A DNA stretch of 10,529 nucleotides, taken from contig DNPO01000468.1 of assembly GCA_003501375.1 (NCBI GenBank), positions 1 through 10,529 of the forward strand. The letters run 5' to 3'. The DNA comes from Candidatus Sumerlaeota bacterium. GTDB lineage: Bacteria; Sumerlaeota; Sumerlaeia; UBA8349. Under the pieces are notes generated by a model. It was not told where the DNA came from, did no database searches, and worked only from the letters and a program-made list of their open reading frames with translations. The position numbers and the translations under genes were made by a program. Position 1 is the first letter of the stretch. Every line of letters starts with the position of its first letter. Below are positions 1-5,900 of this stretch, piece after piece.

Positions 1-254
1 GTCTTGCCAACGTTTTCGAGATCGCTCGCTTTGCCGCCTGCGCGCAGGCACTTCTGGCAGGTGGTTGCGCGGGAATAGGGGAGCGGGGAAACTTGCCCGG
101 AGTAGAAGGGTTTGAATTGCACCATGCCTGCGGTGGTGAAGAGCATGGTGGGGTCGTCGGGAGGGACGATGGGGGACGACGCCACGCGGCGGTGTCCGCA
201 CTCCTTTTCGAAGTAACTCAGGTACATTTCGCGTAATTCGTTGGCGGTGGTCAT
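1..254 (-). CDS. alaS: Alanyl-tRNA synthetase, N-terminal 84 codons (cut by window edge)
   Basis: Cytoplasmic class II aminoacyl-tRNA synthetase that charges tRNA-Ala with alanine. Only the start of the catalytic domain is in the window. Visible hallmarks are SSPIVPPDDPTMLFTTAGM (residues 26-44), VQFKPFYSG (45-53) and the conserved TCQKCLRAGGK...DLENVGK run (65-84), which belongs to the AlaRS motif 1-2 region. The start at 254 is supported by AAGGGA eight bases upstream and by the normal AlaRS N-terminus (a short helix, then Y-L-x-[YF]-F-x-x-x-x-H). The gene follows the RdgC-like gene on the same strand after a 66-bp gap holding a short repeat array. The frame is open to the window edge and nothing looks degraded. 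Identification is from conserved sequence seen directly. Confidence 0.96.
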   Translation of the reverse strand, partial: MTTANELREMYLSYFEKECGHRRVASSPIVPPDDPTMLFTTAGMVQFKPFYSGQVSPLPYSRATTCQKCLRAGGKASDLENVGK

Positions 255-275
255 GCGGTAATTCCCTTTTCTCTC

Positions 276-320
276 TTCATAAGTCTTATAAGCCTTATAA
301 GTCCTATAGGGCTTATAAAA
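276..320. repeat. Array of five 9-bp units built on the palindrome CTTATAAG
   Basis: Five 8-bp palindromic or near-palindromic cores begin at 276, 285, 294, 303 and 312, an exact 9-bp period: TTCATAAG, CTTATAAG, CTTATAAG, CCTATAGG, CTTATAAA, each followed by one variable base. The fourth unit is itself a perfect palindrome although two bases differ symmetrically from CTTATAAG, so symmetry is kept while the sequence changes. The array lies between the stop of the RdgC-like gene and the ribosome binding site of alaS. It could be promoter material (the units resemble -10 boxes), a protein-binding array, or a genome-wide repeat. I cannot tell which from one copy. Confidence 0.8.
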
Positions 321-950
321 TTAGTCTTTCATGCGTTCAATCGACCGGAACCTAGCCGGTTCGGCCTTTAGGAACGGTTCCAGCAGTCCTTCTTTTTCCG
401 CTTTTACCTGCGCACGCAGGAACGGCTCCAACGGCGTCAGGCCCGTGTGGAATGTTTCCTGAAACAAATCCTGAAACTCGTTTGCCAGCGTGTTGCCCGT
501 GCCGGTGAAGTAGACGTGGTGCGTGCGCATGTTCCACGCCATTTCGTAAAACGCCGAGGTAGGCGTCTGCCGAGCCAGCAAGTCAAGGCGTGTTTTTTCC
601 AGCAACGCCGCTTTTTCCTCGCGTCCGATGGGACGCTTGTTGCGCTCGGCGGACATCTTTTGCATGGCGTGGCGGAAGTGCGCTTTCAGCAAACGCCCGT
701 TGATAGCCACGCGATCCAGACGCAGTCCGAGTAACAAAAAGTCCTCATAGACCAGTCTTTCCACCAGCGGCGCGTTGTCCAGCACATCGGACGGGTCCAC
801 CCAGCCGAGCGAGCGCACGGAGCGATCCGGTTGAACGGGTTTGAAGGAATGCTTGCGCACATCGCCCTGCGCCTGGGCAAGAAAATCGCCCACCGGCGGT
901 TGAGCGAGGTAGAAGGTACGGCAGGAAATGGTTCCGACGGAAAGAGGCAT
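321..950 (-). CDS. Short RdgC-like protein (recombination-associated exonuclease family)
   Basis: A 209-residue soluble protein that I read as a short relative of RdgC, the nucleoid DNA-binding protein that in E. coli forms a ring around DNA and limits RecA action. The pattern matching the RdgC N-terminal half is FKPV..DRSVRSLGWVDP (36-53), a paired strand region LLLGLRLDRVAIN (72-84), the basic helix KMSAERNKRPIGREEK (98-113), LLARQTPTSAFYEMAWN (125-141) and LANEFQDLFQETFHTGLTPLEPF (155-177). Proteobacterial RdgC is about 300 residues; this protein ends where the second half would start, like the ~200-residue versions I recall from other phyla. A possible AAGGA lies 12-13 bases before the ATG. 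No signal peptide or membrane segment is seen. Function is inferred from family resemblance only; a different DNA-binding role is possible. Confidence 0.65.
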   Translation of the reverse strand: MPLSVGTISCRTFYLAQPPVGDFLAQAQGDVRKHSFKPVQPDRSVRSLGWVDPSDVLDNAPLVERLVYEDFLLLGLRLDRVAINGRLLKAHFRHAMQKMSAERNKRPIGREEKAALLEKTRLDLLARQTPTSAFYEMAWNMRTHHVYFTGTGNTLANEFQDLFQETFHTGLTPLEPFLRAQVKAEKEGLLEPFLKAEPARFRSIERMKD

Positions 951-1006
951 TTTTTAAGTAGAGTCCTTAGGCATTGAGCAAAAAGGCGACGCTCTTGTGA
1001 TTTGGG

Positions 1007-1249
1007 GTTCAACCGCGTAGTGGTTGTATATCTTAGCCCCGGGTTGCCGAGGAACGAGGCTACCCGGGGAAACGTCCCCATAAAAACGAACCCTGTAAGG
1101 GTTCAACAGGATGTTCCATCTTGTACCATGGAACAGACTAACACCTTGTAGAACCCCGCTGGGGTTCCTGACTTCTTTATCTCTACCCCCGGGTAGCCTC
1201 GTTCCTCGGCAACCCGGGGCTAAGATATGCAACCGCTATGCGGTTGAAC
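1007..1249. repeat. 243-bp composite palindrome with nested hairpins (purH / RdgC-like gap)
   Basis: Two 63-bp arms (1007-1069 and 1187-1249) are inverted copies with only three differences. Each arm carries a hairpin closed by CCCCGGGT/ACCCGGGG (8 bp), and the right arm also holds the perfect CAACCGC-TAT-GCGGTTG hairpin. Between the arms stand three more hairpins: GAACCCT-gta-AGGGTTC (1088-1104), TGTTCCAT/ATGGAACA (1112-1135, 8-base loop) and GAACCCC-gct-GGGGTTC (1151-1167). The first and third are sequence relatives of each other. It fills most of the 322-bp gap; the remaining bases hold only the downstream gene's ribosome binding site. No transposase is encoded. It looks like a non-autonomous REP/MITE-like palindromic element, but copy number elsewhere in the genome is unknown. 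Confidence 0.85.
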
Positions 1250-1272
1250 TACAACGACAAAAAAAAGATTAT

Positions 1273-1875
1273 TTAGCCCTGCGTGGTTTCGTTAAAATAC
1301 TTGGAGATCGCCGTGTCGTACTGCGACGTGTGCTCGAAAACTTTTTTCGCCAGACGACGGCGGGTCTCTAATGTCAACGCGCCTTGGTTGGTGAGCATTT
1401 CTTCGATGATGGTGCCGTAGTCGCACGGGTCCACCACGGCGGCAACGTCTTGGAAGTTTTTGGCCGAGGCGCGCAGCATGGATGGGCCACCGATATCGAT
1501 ATTCTCAATGATCTCCGCTTCGGGCGTGCCCTCTTTGGCCACAACCTTCTGGAAGGGGTACAGGTTCACGACCACCATGTCGATCGGATTCAATTGGTGA
1601 GCCAAGAGTGTTTCCATATCTTTGACGTTAGAACGACGCGCAAGCAAACCAGCAAAAACCGCGGGGTGCAACGTTTTCACGCGCCCATCCATGATTTCGG
1701 GGAACTGAGTGAGTTCGTCAATCGGAATGGCCTTGACGCCTGCTTCTGCGAGTGCACGGAATGTGCCGCCCGTGGAGTAGATTTTAACGCCCATTTGCTG
1801 AAGATGTTGGGCCAGTTCACAGATACCTGCCTTGTCGGAAACGCTTAAGACGGCGGCTTTGATGGGGGAGTTCAT
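1273..1875 (-). CDS. purH: Stand-alone IMP cyclohydrolase (N-terminal domain of PurH only)
   Basis: Last step of de novo purine synthesis: closure of FAICAR to IMP in the cytoplasm. The 200 residues are the MGS-like cyclohydrolase domain: AAVLSVSDKAG (7-17), STGGT (34-38), PEIMDGRVKTLHP (59-71), VVVNLYPF (101-108), IENIDIGGPSMLRA (123-136) and HTSQYDTAISKYF (182-194). Usual PurH is about 510-530 residues and continues into the AICAR transformylase domain. Here a TAA stop comes directly after the linker position, and the downstream bases are a palindromic repeat, not a decayed transformylase. This is therefore a monofunctional cyclohydrolase, and the transformylase must be supplied from elsewhere. 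The start at 1875 is chosen because the PurH N-terminus (I-K-x-A-L-x-S-V-S-D) begins there and AGGA lies 8-9 bases upstream. An in-frame start at 2019 would add 48 residues unlike the family. Confidence 0.93.
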   Translation of the reverse strand: MNSPIKAAVLSVSDKAGICELAQHLQQMGVKIYSTGGTFRALAEAGVKAIPIDELTQFPEIMDGRVKTLHPAVFAGLLARRSNVKDMETLLAHQLNPIDMVVVNLYPFQKVVAKEGTPEAEIIENIDIGGPSMLRASAKNFQDVAAVVDPCDYGTIIEEMLTNQGALTLETRRRLAKKVFEHTSQYDTAISKYFNETTQG

Positions 1876-2215
1876 AAAAAAAATCCTCGTGGTGTTTTTT
1901 TGTGTCGGAGAAAAAAGCAACAGGAATGGGCAGCCGGAGCAGGCGAACGGGAACGAGAGATAGAAGGAATATCCTCCTGTCTGGATACCGCAACAGGGCG
2001 ATGTTATCCAGTTCCGCATATTTCGCCAAAAAGGGACGGAATTGTCAACCCGTAAGTGAAAATCGGTGTGGTAGAGACAGGTAAATGTTGACCACCGCCT
2101 TTACGGGCGCTGCGGTGTTTGGGGCAATTGCTGGGTGGGGGCGTTGCGTGCAACCCTGGCCCGGTACCGGAAAAAGTCCCCTGCTTCGGCCCTCGCAAGG
2201 TACCATCGCTTGCAT
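1876..2215. other. Upstream region of purH; no gene seen
   Basis: I find no convincing coding sequence on either strand. Open frames that cross it have no recognisable protein character and no good ribosome binding site. A TTGACA box (see 2018-2048) is the only promoter-like element. It merges on the right with the transposase remnant, so part of it may be old insertion-sequence DNA. Confidence 0.5.
2018..2048 (-). promoter_or_regulatory. Weak candidate sigma-70 promoter for purH
   Basis: Reading the minus strand, a perfect TTGACA (complement of 2043-2048) is followed after 19 bases by AAATAT (complement of 2018-2023). The -10 box matches the consensus at only three of six positions and the spacer is two bases too long. 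It would give a leader of roughly 135 bases before the purH start at 1875. Offered as the best candidate in the gap, not as a firm call. Confidence 0.25.
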
Positions 2216-2221
2216 TTTACG

Positions 2222-2521
2222 CGAAAACAACTTGGTTGCAAAATGTTGGAAAAGTATAAGAAAAAGAACGACATCCATGTTGGGGCGTTCCGTTAGAAGA
2301 CCTAAAACGATCCACTCAATCTGGAGCGTTTTACTTCGCGCTGCGACTTTTTTTGAAAAAGTGGCGACGTACCAGCGCTGGTGGAATTTTGCGCGTCCAA
2401 ACTACGCGAAGGGTGGCAAAACCCCGGCGCAAATCCTCGAAGAATCCGGTGTAAACCCAGGGGGGTGCTTTTGCCCCCTGCCGATCTCGATGCTCCATTT
2501 AGAAAACACTCGACCCTTTAA
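2222..2521 (+). pseudogene. Frame-broken C-terminal remnant of an integrase-core (DDE) transposase
   Basis: A continuous transposase-like tail can be read only by switching frame twice. The pieces are MLEKYKKKNDIHVGAFR (from 2243), then RRPKTIHSIWS...FFEKVATYQRWWNFARPNYAKGGKTPAQILEES (about 2294-2450), then back to the first frame for GVLLPPADLDAPFRKHSTL and a TAA at 2519-2521. The second switch falls at a run of six Gs (2460-2465). The order 'basic helix, short N-terminal strand, FFEKxxxYQxWWNFARPN, GKTPAQ, PPxDLD' resembles the end of integrase-core transposases. The N-terminal catalytic part is absent, and no terminal inverted repeats or target duplications were found. The frame switches could be decay or, less likely, sequencing errors. 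Family assignment is from memory of the motif order. Confidence 0.5.
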
Positions 2522-2555
2522 TTTTTATTGGTCTCCATCCTTACTTTTTGAAATG

Positions 2556-2570
2556 TGGCATATTGGTTGC
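2556..2570 (+). promoter_or_regulatory. Sigma-54 (RpoN) promoter candidate upstream of the activator gene
   Basis: TGGCA (2556-2560) and TTGC (2567-2570) place the invariant GG and GC exactly ten bases apart, as in the -24/-12 consensus TGGCAC-N5-TTGC; only the last base of the first box differs. Transcription would start near 2582 and give a leader of about 178 bases to the start at 2760. The gene it faces is itself a sigma-54 activator, so autoregulation or control by another such activator is a reasonable inference. No repeated upstream activator sites, including TGT-N10-ACA, were found. Confidence 0.55.
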
Positions 2571-2613
2571 GAAAGAGTAATCAAGAGGGTGCGTCTGTCG
2601 CGGTCTCTTGGGG

Positions 2614-2639
2614 GAATCAAAACTAGGGTGTTTTGATTC
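2614..2639 (+). promoter_or_regulatory. Perfect 10-bp dyad (hairpin or operator) in the activator's leader
   Basis: GAATCAAAAC (2614-2623) and GTTTTGATTC (2630-2639) are perfect inverted copies around the loop TAGGGT. It lies about 30-57 bases after the predicted sigma-54 start point and 120 bases before the activator's ATG. No run of T follows, so it is not an ordinary intrinsic terminator. It could be a binding site for a dimeric protein or a leader RNA hairpin. Confidence 0.55.
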
Positions 2640-2759
2640 TCGTTGTATGAAAATAGGCTCTTTAGTCTCATCTGATTTTTAAAATACCGAGACGATGAAG
2701 AGAAAAAATATTTTTTCAATCCGCACCAATTTCATACGAATGCGTAGGAATATGCTATC

Positions 2760-4301
2760 ATGATTACCGAACCGAAGGAATTTCCTCATTTACAGTTGGA
2801 AGGCTTTCAACAACCGCTCGCGGCGTTGGCGGAGATCGCCCGCGTGATTAGTGTGCGGTCGGGTCAGCGCGAAATGCTGGCCGACGTGTTGGATGTGCTG
2901 GAGCGCGATCTGGGGATGAGCCGCGGCGTAGTCATGTTGCTGTCGCTGGATGAAAATGAGTTGCTTGTTGAGGCGTCTGGCAAGGGGCATAAGGCCGGAC
3001 GTGACGTGCGATATCAGCGTGGTGAGGGAATCACCGGGCAGGTGTTGCAGACTGGCCAAGCGGCGATGATCCCTCGCATTTCAGAGGAGCCACGTTTCCA
3101 AAATCGCATCCACGATCGGCGGCACGAACATGGACACGAACTCAGTTTTATCTGCGTTCCCGTAGCGTTGGCCAATGAAGTGGTGGGCACGCTGTCGGTG
3201 GATTTTCCGTTTGAGGGCGAAGCGGCACTTCCAGAGAAAGAGCGGGTGCTCAATATTGTGGCCAGCATGATCGCCAACGACGTAAAAATGCGTCGTATGG
3301 CCAAGATTGAGCGGGAGCAGTTGGAAGCGGAAAACTTGCGCCTGCGCTTTACACTCGGCGAAACATTCCGACCGGAAAGTATCATTGGGAATTCGCAGGC
3401 GATGGAGTCCGTATATCGCCGCATCCACTTGGTTGCACCGACTGACACGACAGTACTCATCTGCGGCGAGTCCGGCACGGGTAAAGAACTGGTGGCGTCG
3501 GCGATTCACTGCGGTAGCAAACGAGCGCAGGGGCCTTTTGTCCGCGTGAACTGTGCGCAACTGACCGAGTCCTTATTTGAAAGCGAACTCTTCGGTCACG
3601 AACGCGGGGCCTTTACCGGTGCGTTTCAGGAGCGCATCGGACGCTTGGAAGAAGCGCGGGGAGGAACCATTTTATTCGACGAAATTGGTGAGTTTTCCCC
3701 TGCGATTCAGGTGAAGTTGTTACGCGTGTTGCAGGAACGTGAGTTTCAGCGCGTGGGCAGCAACAAGACGTTAAAGGCGGAGGTACGTGTGATCGCAGCA
3801 ACCAACAAACGCCTGGAGCAGAGCGTGGAAGAGGGTGTTTTCCGTCAGGACCTGTACTATCGCATCAACGTCTTTCCCGTCTACTTACCCGCCCTGCGCG
3901 AGCGCAAAGATGACATTCCAGGATTGGCCGACCATTTTGCGGCAAAGTATGCACGCAAACTAAACAAGGAAATTCATCGGATTAGCCCGAATGCAATCAA
4001 CATGATGTTGTCGTATGGCTGGCCAGGCAATGTGCGCGAATTGGAGCATTGCATGGAGTATGCGGCGTTGATGTGTACCGACGGTGTGATTCGCGGGCAA
4101 AACCTGCCGCCGACGCTGCAAATGCCGGACTCCGCCGAAATAATGGAGCCGGGTTCTCTGACCAATAGAATGCACTTGTTGGAAAAGGAATTGTTGGCCG
4201 AGGCACTGAAACGGCATTCGCACAACGCGTGCGCTGTAGCGCGCGAATTAGGCATTACGCCGCGAATGGTGCGGTACCGCATGAAACGGTTTGGATTGTA
4301 A
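2760..4301 (+). CDS. Sigma-54-dependent activator, GAF - AAA+ - Fis-type HTH (NifA-like architecture)
   Basis: A 513-residue cytoplasmic enhancer-binding protein that remodels sigma-54 RNA polymerase using ATP. An N-terminal GAF sensor domain spans about residues 20-180 (…GEGITGQVLQTG…, …FICVPVALANEVVGTLSVD…), followed by a short helical linker. The AAA+ domain shows Walker A GESGTGKE (236-243), the sigma-54 contact loop GAFTGA (283-288), Walker B GGTILFDE (301-308), sensor I VRVIAATN, arginine finger region FRQDLYYRINV and sensor II WPGNVRELE (421-429), all intact. The C-terminus has a Fis-type helix-turn-helix, AVARELGITPRMVRYRMKRFGL. AGGA lies ten bases before the ATG. There is no receiver domain, so it is not a phosphorelay response regulator; the GAF domain would bind a small ligand or a partner. 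NifA has the same layout, but no nif gene is nearby, so I give no symbol and no target. Confidence 0.94.
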   Translation: MITEPKEFPHLQLEGFQQPLAALAEIARVISVRSGQREMLADVLDVLERDLGMSRGVVMLLSLDENELLVEASGKGHKAGRDVRYQRGEGITGQVLQTGQAAMIPRISEEPRFQNRIHDRRHEHGHELSFICVPVALANEVVGTLSVDFPFEGEAALPEKERVLNIVASMIANDVKMRRMAKIEREQLEAENLRLRFTLGETFRPESIIGNSQAMESVYRRIHLVAPTDTTVLICGESGTGKELVASAIHCGSKRAQGPFVRVNCAQLTESLFESELFGHERGAFTGAFQERIGRLEEARGGTILFDEIGEFSPAIQVKLLRVLQEREFQRVGSNKTLKAEVRVIAATNKRLEQSVEEGVFRQDLYYRINVFPVYLPALRERKDDIPGLADHFAAKYARKLNKEIHRISPNAINMMLSYGWPGNVRELEHCMEYAALMCTDGVIRGQNLPPTLQMPDSAEIMEPGSLTNRMHLLEKELLAEALKRHSHNACAVARELGITPRMVRYRMKRFGL

Positions 4302-4318
4302 GCAGATGCACGCGATGT

Positions 4319-4341
4319 CCCAACACCGTGAGGGTGTTGGG
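4319..4341. terminator. Hairpin between convergent genes, possible bidirectional terminator
   Basis: CCCAACACC (4319-4327) and GGTGTTGGG (4333-4341) form a perfect 9-bp stem with a five-base loop. It starts 18 bases after the activator's stop and lies five bases beyond the stop of the converging MATE gene. The position suggests termination from both sides, but neither side has a T-run, so it may act only as an RNA 3'-end stabiliser or with Rho. Confidence 0.5.
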
Positions 4342-4346
4342 GGGAA

Positions 4347-5780
4347 TCACATTTCGCCCGCGCCATCGCCGAAGGTGGCTTCGGGTGAGGCAGTTATGGG
4401 TTTTCGCCGCACCACGGGCTTTTTCCAAAAACCGGAGAAGTAAAAGCACAGACTGACGATGGTCGAAACGAAGAAACTGAACGCGATGGCATACCACACG
4501 CCTTGCACGTTGTGCAGGTGGTCCGACAACCAGAACGCCATCGGTACGCGGAAAAGCCACTGGCTCACGAGCGTTACAATCGTGCTGACTGAGGTGTGCC
4601 CTGATCCGTTCATAATACCATTGCTGACAAACATCACCGCAAAGCAAATGTAGGCTGGCCCGACAATGTGCAGATAATGCGAGCCCTCGGTAATAACCGC
4701 TGTATCTTTGATAAAGATGCGCAGCAGCATTTCGGAGCAACTCACGGCAACGATGGATCCGACCAGGGTAATCCCTCCACTCAGAATCACGCCCCACTTG
4801 AACACATCGCGCACCCGATGCAGCGCGTTTGCGCCGATGTTTTGCCCGGTCAGTGTTGCTACCGCCATGCTGAAGGTCATGGCAGGCATAAAAACAACCT
4901 GGTCAATTCTTGACGCCGCGCCGAAAGAGGCGGTGGCCACTTCGCCGAAACGATTGATCACCCCGGTGACAAACAGCATGCCAATGGATACCAGTGCCTG
5001 TTGCACGGCGGAGGGAATGCCAATGAGAATGATATCCCATGCCGTATGGCTGTCCCAATTTCCACGCAACCGCCCCCATTCGGGCGAAACCAGATTTTTT
5101 TTACGGTGCAGGTAGAACCAGAGGGCGAACATGCCCAGATATTGCGCGATCACGCTGGCCCACGCAGGGCCGTTCAAGCCTAATTTTGGGAAACCGTACC
5201 ACCCCAACATGAGAAGCGGGTCGAGGATAACATTGATGAGCAGCGAGCCTACTTGAAAATACAGCGGGGTTTTGGAATCGCCGATTCCCTGCAAACTGGC
5301 CCGCACCAGAAACGTTCCAAAAAGGGTCGGCAGGGTAAGTAAAAAGACCCGCATGTACGACTCGGCCATTTCCAGCACTTCGGGTGGGGTGCTGATGGCA
5401 CGCAAAATGTGCGGGGTAAAAATTTCGCCCAGCGTAAACAGCACAAACCCCAGCGTAAGCAAAAGCGATGTGCTGGTTTGCACCACCTTGTGCAGCGCAG
5501 TCAGGTTTTTTGCACCGTAATATTGCGAGATCAGAACGGTGGCGGACATTGTCAGGCCTGCACCCACTGCGATTAAGACAAAAATGACGGGGAAACTGAC
5601 CGTGATTGCCGCCATTGCGGATTTGCCGAGAAACTGGCCCACCCAAATGGTATTGACGACAGCATAAGCGGTCTGGAGAAAAGTACCCAGGAGCATGGGC
5701 AGTGCAAACATGATGAGGTGCTTTGGAATACTTCCCGTGGTTAAGTCACGACCTTGGAAAACGGAGGGAGAGGGAGGCAT
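4347..5780 (-). CDS. MATE-family multidrug/Na+ antiporter
   Basis: A 477-residue inner-membrane exporter of the multidrug and toxic compound extrusion family, expected to pump cationic drugs or metabolites out in exchange for Na+ or H+. It has the family's two-halved layout of about twelve hydrophobic segments. The first half opens with PKHLIMFALPMLLGTFLQ and VVNTIWVGQFLG and carries GAGLTMSATVLISQYYGAKN and RASLQGIGDSKTPLYFQV. The second half opens with ILIGIPSAVQQALVSIGMLFV and carries ATASFGAASRIDQVVFMPA and ATLTGQNIGANALHRV. Length is typical (440-480). The substrate cannot be deduced; NorM, DinF and MepA-like groups are all possible. The start at 5780 has only a weak, distant AAAGG, so a slightly later start is possible. 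The gene follows tyrS on the same strand, with a 28-bp inverted repeat between them that probably separates the transcripts. Confidence 0.94.
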   Translation of the reverse strand: MPPSPSVFQGRDLTTGSIPKHLIMFALPMLLGTFLQTAYAVVNTIWVGQFLGKSAMAAITVSFPVIFVLIAVGAGLTMSATVLISQYYGAKNLTALHKVVQTSTSLLLTLGFVLFTLGEIFTPHILRAISTPPEVLEMAESYMRVFLLTLPTLFGTFLVRASLQGIGDSKTPLYFQVGSLLINVILDPLLMLGWYGFPKLGLNGPAWASVIAQYLGMFALWFYLHRKKNLVSPEWGRLRGNWDSHTAWDIILIGIPSAVQQALVSIGMLFVTGVINRFGEVATASFGAASRIDQVVFMPAMTFSMAVATLTGQNIGANALHRVRDVFKWGVILSGGITLVGSIVAVSCSEMLLRIFIKDTAVITEGSHYLHIVGPAYICFAVMFVSNGIMNGSGHTSVSTIVTLVSQWLFRVPMAFWLSDHLHNVQGVWYAIAFSFFVSTIVSLCFYFSGFWKKPVVRRKPITASPEATFGDGAGEM

Positions 5781-5799
5781 GATTTACAAAAAACCTTTA

Positions 5800-5877
5800 C
5801 CCCAGAGGCACAGCGACACAGAGAACTACGACAAGATTAATGATTTTGAAGTTCTCTGTGTTTCTGTGCCTCTGGGG
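5800..5877. repeat. 28-bp inverted repeat (CCAGAGGCACAG type) between tyrS and the MATE gene
   Basis: Arms 5800-5827 and 5850-5877 are inverted copies with two mismatches around a 22-base spacer; the outer part reads CCCCAGAGGCACAG / CTGTGCCTCTGGGG. It lies between the tyrS stop (5901) and the MATE start (5780). Transcribed, it would form a very stable stem that could end or protect the tyrS mRNA. Sequences of this 'CAGAGGCACAGAG' kind are, to my recollection, common dispersed repeats in bacterial genomes; this was not checked. Confidence 0.85.
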
Positions 5878-5900
5878 TTATGTTTATTTTGGTCTTAAAT

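Noticed and set aside
954..1371. Open frames on both strands (954-1232 minus, 1111-1371 plus) giving similar peptides
   Set aside because: They lie in the symmetric palindrome; the shared peptides come from the inverted arms, and neither has protein-like composition or a good ribosome binding site.
1384..1848. 154-codon open frame on the plus strand
   Set aside because: Fully antisense to the IMP cyclohydrolase gene, whose conserved motifs settle the coding strand.
2458..2480. CAGGGGG / CCCCCTG stem as a terminator
   Set aside because: No T-run on either strand and it lies inside the transposase remnant with no gene ending at it.
2085..2636. 183-codon open frame on the plus strand
   Set aside because: Only its middle (about 2294-2450) looks like protein, as part of the transposase remnant; its start has no family support and its end runs through the sigma-54 promoter and dyad.
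2760..4301. Calling the activator NifA
   Set aside because: The architecture fits, but GAF-AAA+-Fis proteins serve many regulons and no nitrogen-fixation gene is in the window.
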